Shown here piece after piece: positions 4,725 through 5,613 of a DNA stretch of 5,613 nucleotides (position 1 is the stretch's first letter; each line of letters begins with the position of its first letter). The stretch covers positions 1 to 5,613 of the forward strand of contig CAMLLF010000304.1 of the NCBI GenBank assembly GCA_946480705.1. The letters run 5' to 3'. Made by a program: the position numbers and the translations under genes. The notes under the pieces are model-generated. The model ran no database searches and was not told where the DNA came from. It saw only the letters and a program-made list of their open reading frames with translations. This stretch comes from an uncultured Lysobacteraceae bacterium. Its GTDB lineage: Bacteria > Pseudomonadota > Gammaproteobacteria > Xanthomonadales > Rhodanobacteraceae.

Positions 4725-5613
4725 ATGCAGAAACTGTGTGCAGGTTTTGCCGTGCTTGTGTTGGGGATGGGAGGAATGGCCGCGGCGAATGCCGCCGGAC
4801 TCGAGCTGCGTCTCGCGCAGCCCGCGCAGAAGGATTTCGGCAGCGGCAAGATCGTCTATAGCCTGAGCAACGCCACCGATGCATCGGTGCAGGTGCTGCG
4901 CTGGCAGACGCCGATCGACGGCGTTGACAATGCGATGTTCCGCGTCACGCGCAACGGCGAGCCGGTCGCCTACGTCGGTCGCATGGTCAAGCGTCCGGCG
5001 CCGACCGACAAGGACTACGTCGAACTCGCGCCGGGCCGGAACATCACCGTCGAGGTCGATCTGACCGCGTACTACGACATGCGCAAGGGCGGCCAGTACG
5101 AGGTGCGTTACGTGCGCAGCGCGAGCGATGTGGTCCGCGCGGCGGACGAAGCGTCGCGCGGCGGCGTGAAGGCCGGCGTGCTCGAATTCGATCGCATCGA
5201 CGGCGGCAGCGTTTCCGTGTTCGCCGACGCCGCGCCCGATGCGCTCGACGAAGCCCCGAAGGCCGGCGTCGGCATTCTTGCCGCGACCAACAGCTTCGTC
5301 GGCTGCAGCACGACGCGCAAGAACCAGGTCGCGACCGCACGCACGTCGGCGACGAGCTATGCGAACAACTCGCGCAGCTATCTGACGGCCGGCACGCAGG
5401 GCAGCCGCTACACCTGGTGGTTCGGCACCTACAACAGCTCGCGCTATTCGACGGTGCGCACGCACTTCAACAACATCCACAGCGCGCTGTCGTCGCAGCC
5501 GTTCACGTTCGACTGCAGCTGCACCGACGACTACTACGCCTACGTCTATCCGAACCAGCCGTACCGCATCTATCTGTGCAACGCGTTCTGGTCGGCGGCG
5601 AACACCGGCACCG
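4725..5613 (+). CDS. Secreted M35 (peptidyl-Lys/deuterolysin type) metalloendopeptidase precursor, 5' part
   Basis: The frame is open from ATG 4725 to the right edge (296 full codons). Residues 1-23 form a signal peptide: MQK, a hydrophobic core, then A-N-A at 21-23 with likely cleavage before Ala24. Residues 24 to about 188 look like a beta-rich propeptide, including VGRMVKRPAPTDKDYVELAPG and VDLTAYYDM. The catalytic domain then begins, with NSFVGCS (Cys194), RYTWWFGTY (228-236), STVRTHFNNI, FDCSC (Cys264, Cys266) and YAYVYPNQPYRIYLCNAFW (271-289, Cys285). These match the aspzincin/M35 family, typified by Grifola frondosa GfMEP. The Cys194-Cys264 spacing of 70 equals the first disulfide I recall for that enzyme, and Cys266-Cys285 fits the second. 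The window ends at NTGT, just before the expected D-S-x-A-G-T-x-x-HExxH zinc site, so catalytic residues are not seen. The protein is expected to be exported and self-processed. Lys preference at P1' is family inference. Confidence 0.9.
   Translation, partial: MQKLCAGFAVLVLGMGGMAAANAAGLELRLAQPAQKDFGSGKIVYSLSNATDASVQVLRWQTPIDGVDNAMFRVTRNGEPVAYVGRMVKRPAPTDKDYVELAPGRNITVEVDLTAYYDMRKGGQYEVRYVRSASDVVRAADEASRGGVKAGVLEFDRIDGGSVSVFADAAPDALDEAPKAGVGILAATNSFVGCSTTRKNQVATARTSATSYANNSRSYLTAGTQGSRYTWWFGTYNSSRYSTVRTHFNNIHSALSSQPFTFDCSCTDDYYAYVYPNQPYRIYLCNAFWSAANTGT

Noticed and set aside
4545..5480. A 311-codon antisense frame over the protease gene.
   Set aside because: It is a shadow of the M35 gene, whose frame has an SD, signal peptide and family motifs.

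Overview
The window is ordinary chromosomal DNA from a GC-rich Gram-negative bacterium. The best guess is a gammaproteobacterium of the Lysobacterales (Xanthomonadales). That guess rests on recalled similarity of the aminotransferase, cyclophilin and M35 peptidase to Xanthomonas/Lysobacter-type proteins, on strong GC bias at third codon positions, and on SD-led, closely packed genes. No search was run, so the family-level placement is inference. There is no insertion sequence, tRNA, rRNA, CRISPR array or phage gene.

Layout, left to right. (1) The 3' part of a cyclophilin-type peptidyl-prolyl isomerase (1-414, +) ends at a strong hairpin terminator (425-452). (2) Converging on it is a small three-helix GlsB/YeaQ/YmgE-family membrane protein (473-736, -). 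(3) Divergent from that is a PLP-dependent aspartate-type aminotransferase (881-2077, +), followed after 4 nt by a single-TM-anchored glutaredoxin-like protein (2082-2450, +). (4) An 89-bp gap with two adjacent perfect hairpins leads into malate dehydrogenase mdh (2540-3526, +), which ends at a very strong bidirectional terminator (3544-3579). (5) A roughly 150-bp empty stretch separates this from aquaporin Z (3728-4429, -), which converges on mdh. (6) A 295-bp divergent intergenic region carries several inverted repeats. (7) A secreted M35 (deuterolysin/peptidyl-Lys endopeptidase type) metalloprotease precursor starts at 4725 and runs off the right end just before the expected zinc-binding HExxH.

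Functionally, the central same-strand block pairs two enzymes that share oxaloacetate. Mdh interconverts malate and oxaloacetate, and the aminotransferase interconverts oxaloacetate and aspartate. A thiol-redox protein sits between them. The flanking genes (protein folding, small membrane protein, water channel, secreted protease) are independent housekeeping or envelope functions.

I found no convincing undescribed system. The points that deserve a second look are the leader hairpins before mdh and aqpZ, the nested palindromes between aqpZ and the protease, and the unusual predicted topology of the anchored glutaredoxin.
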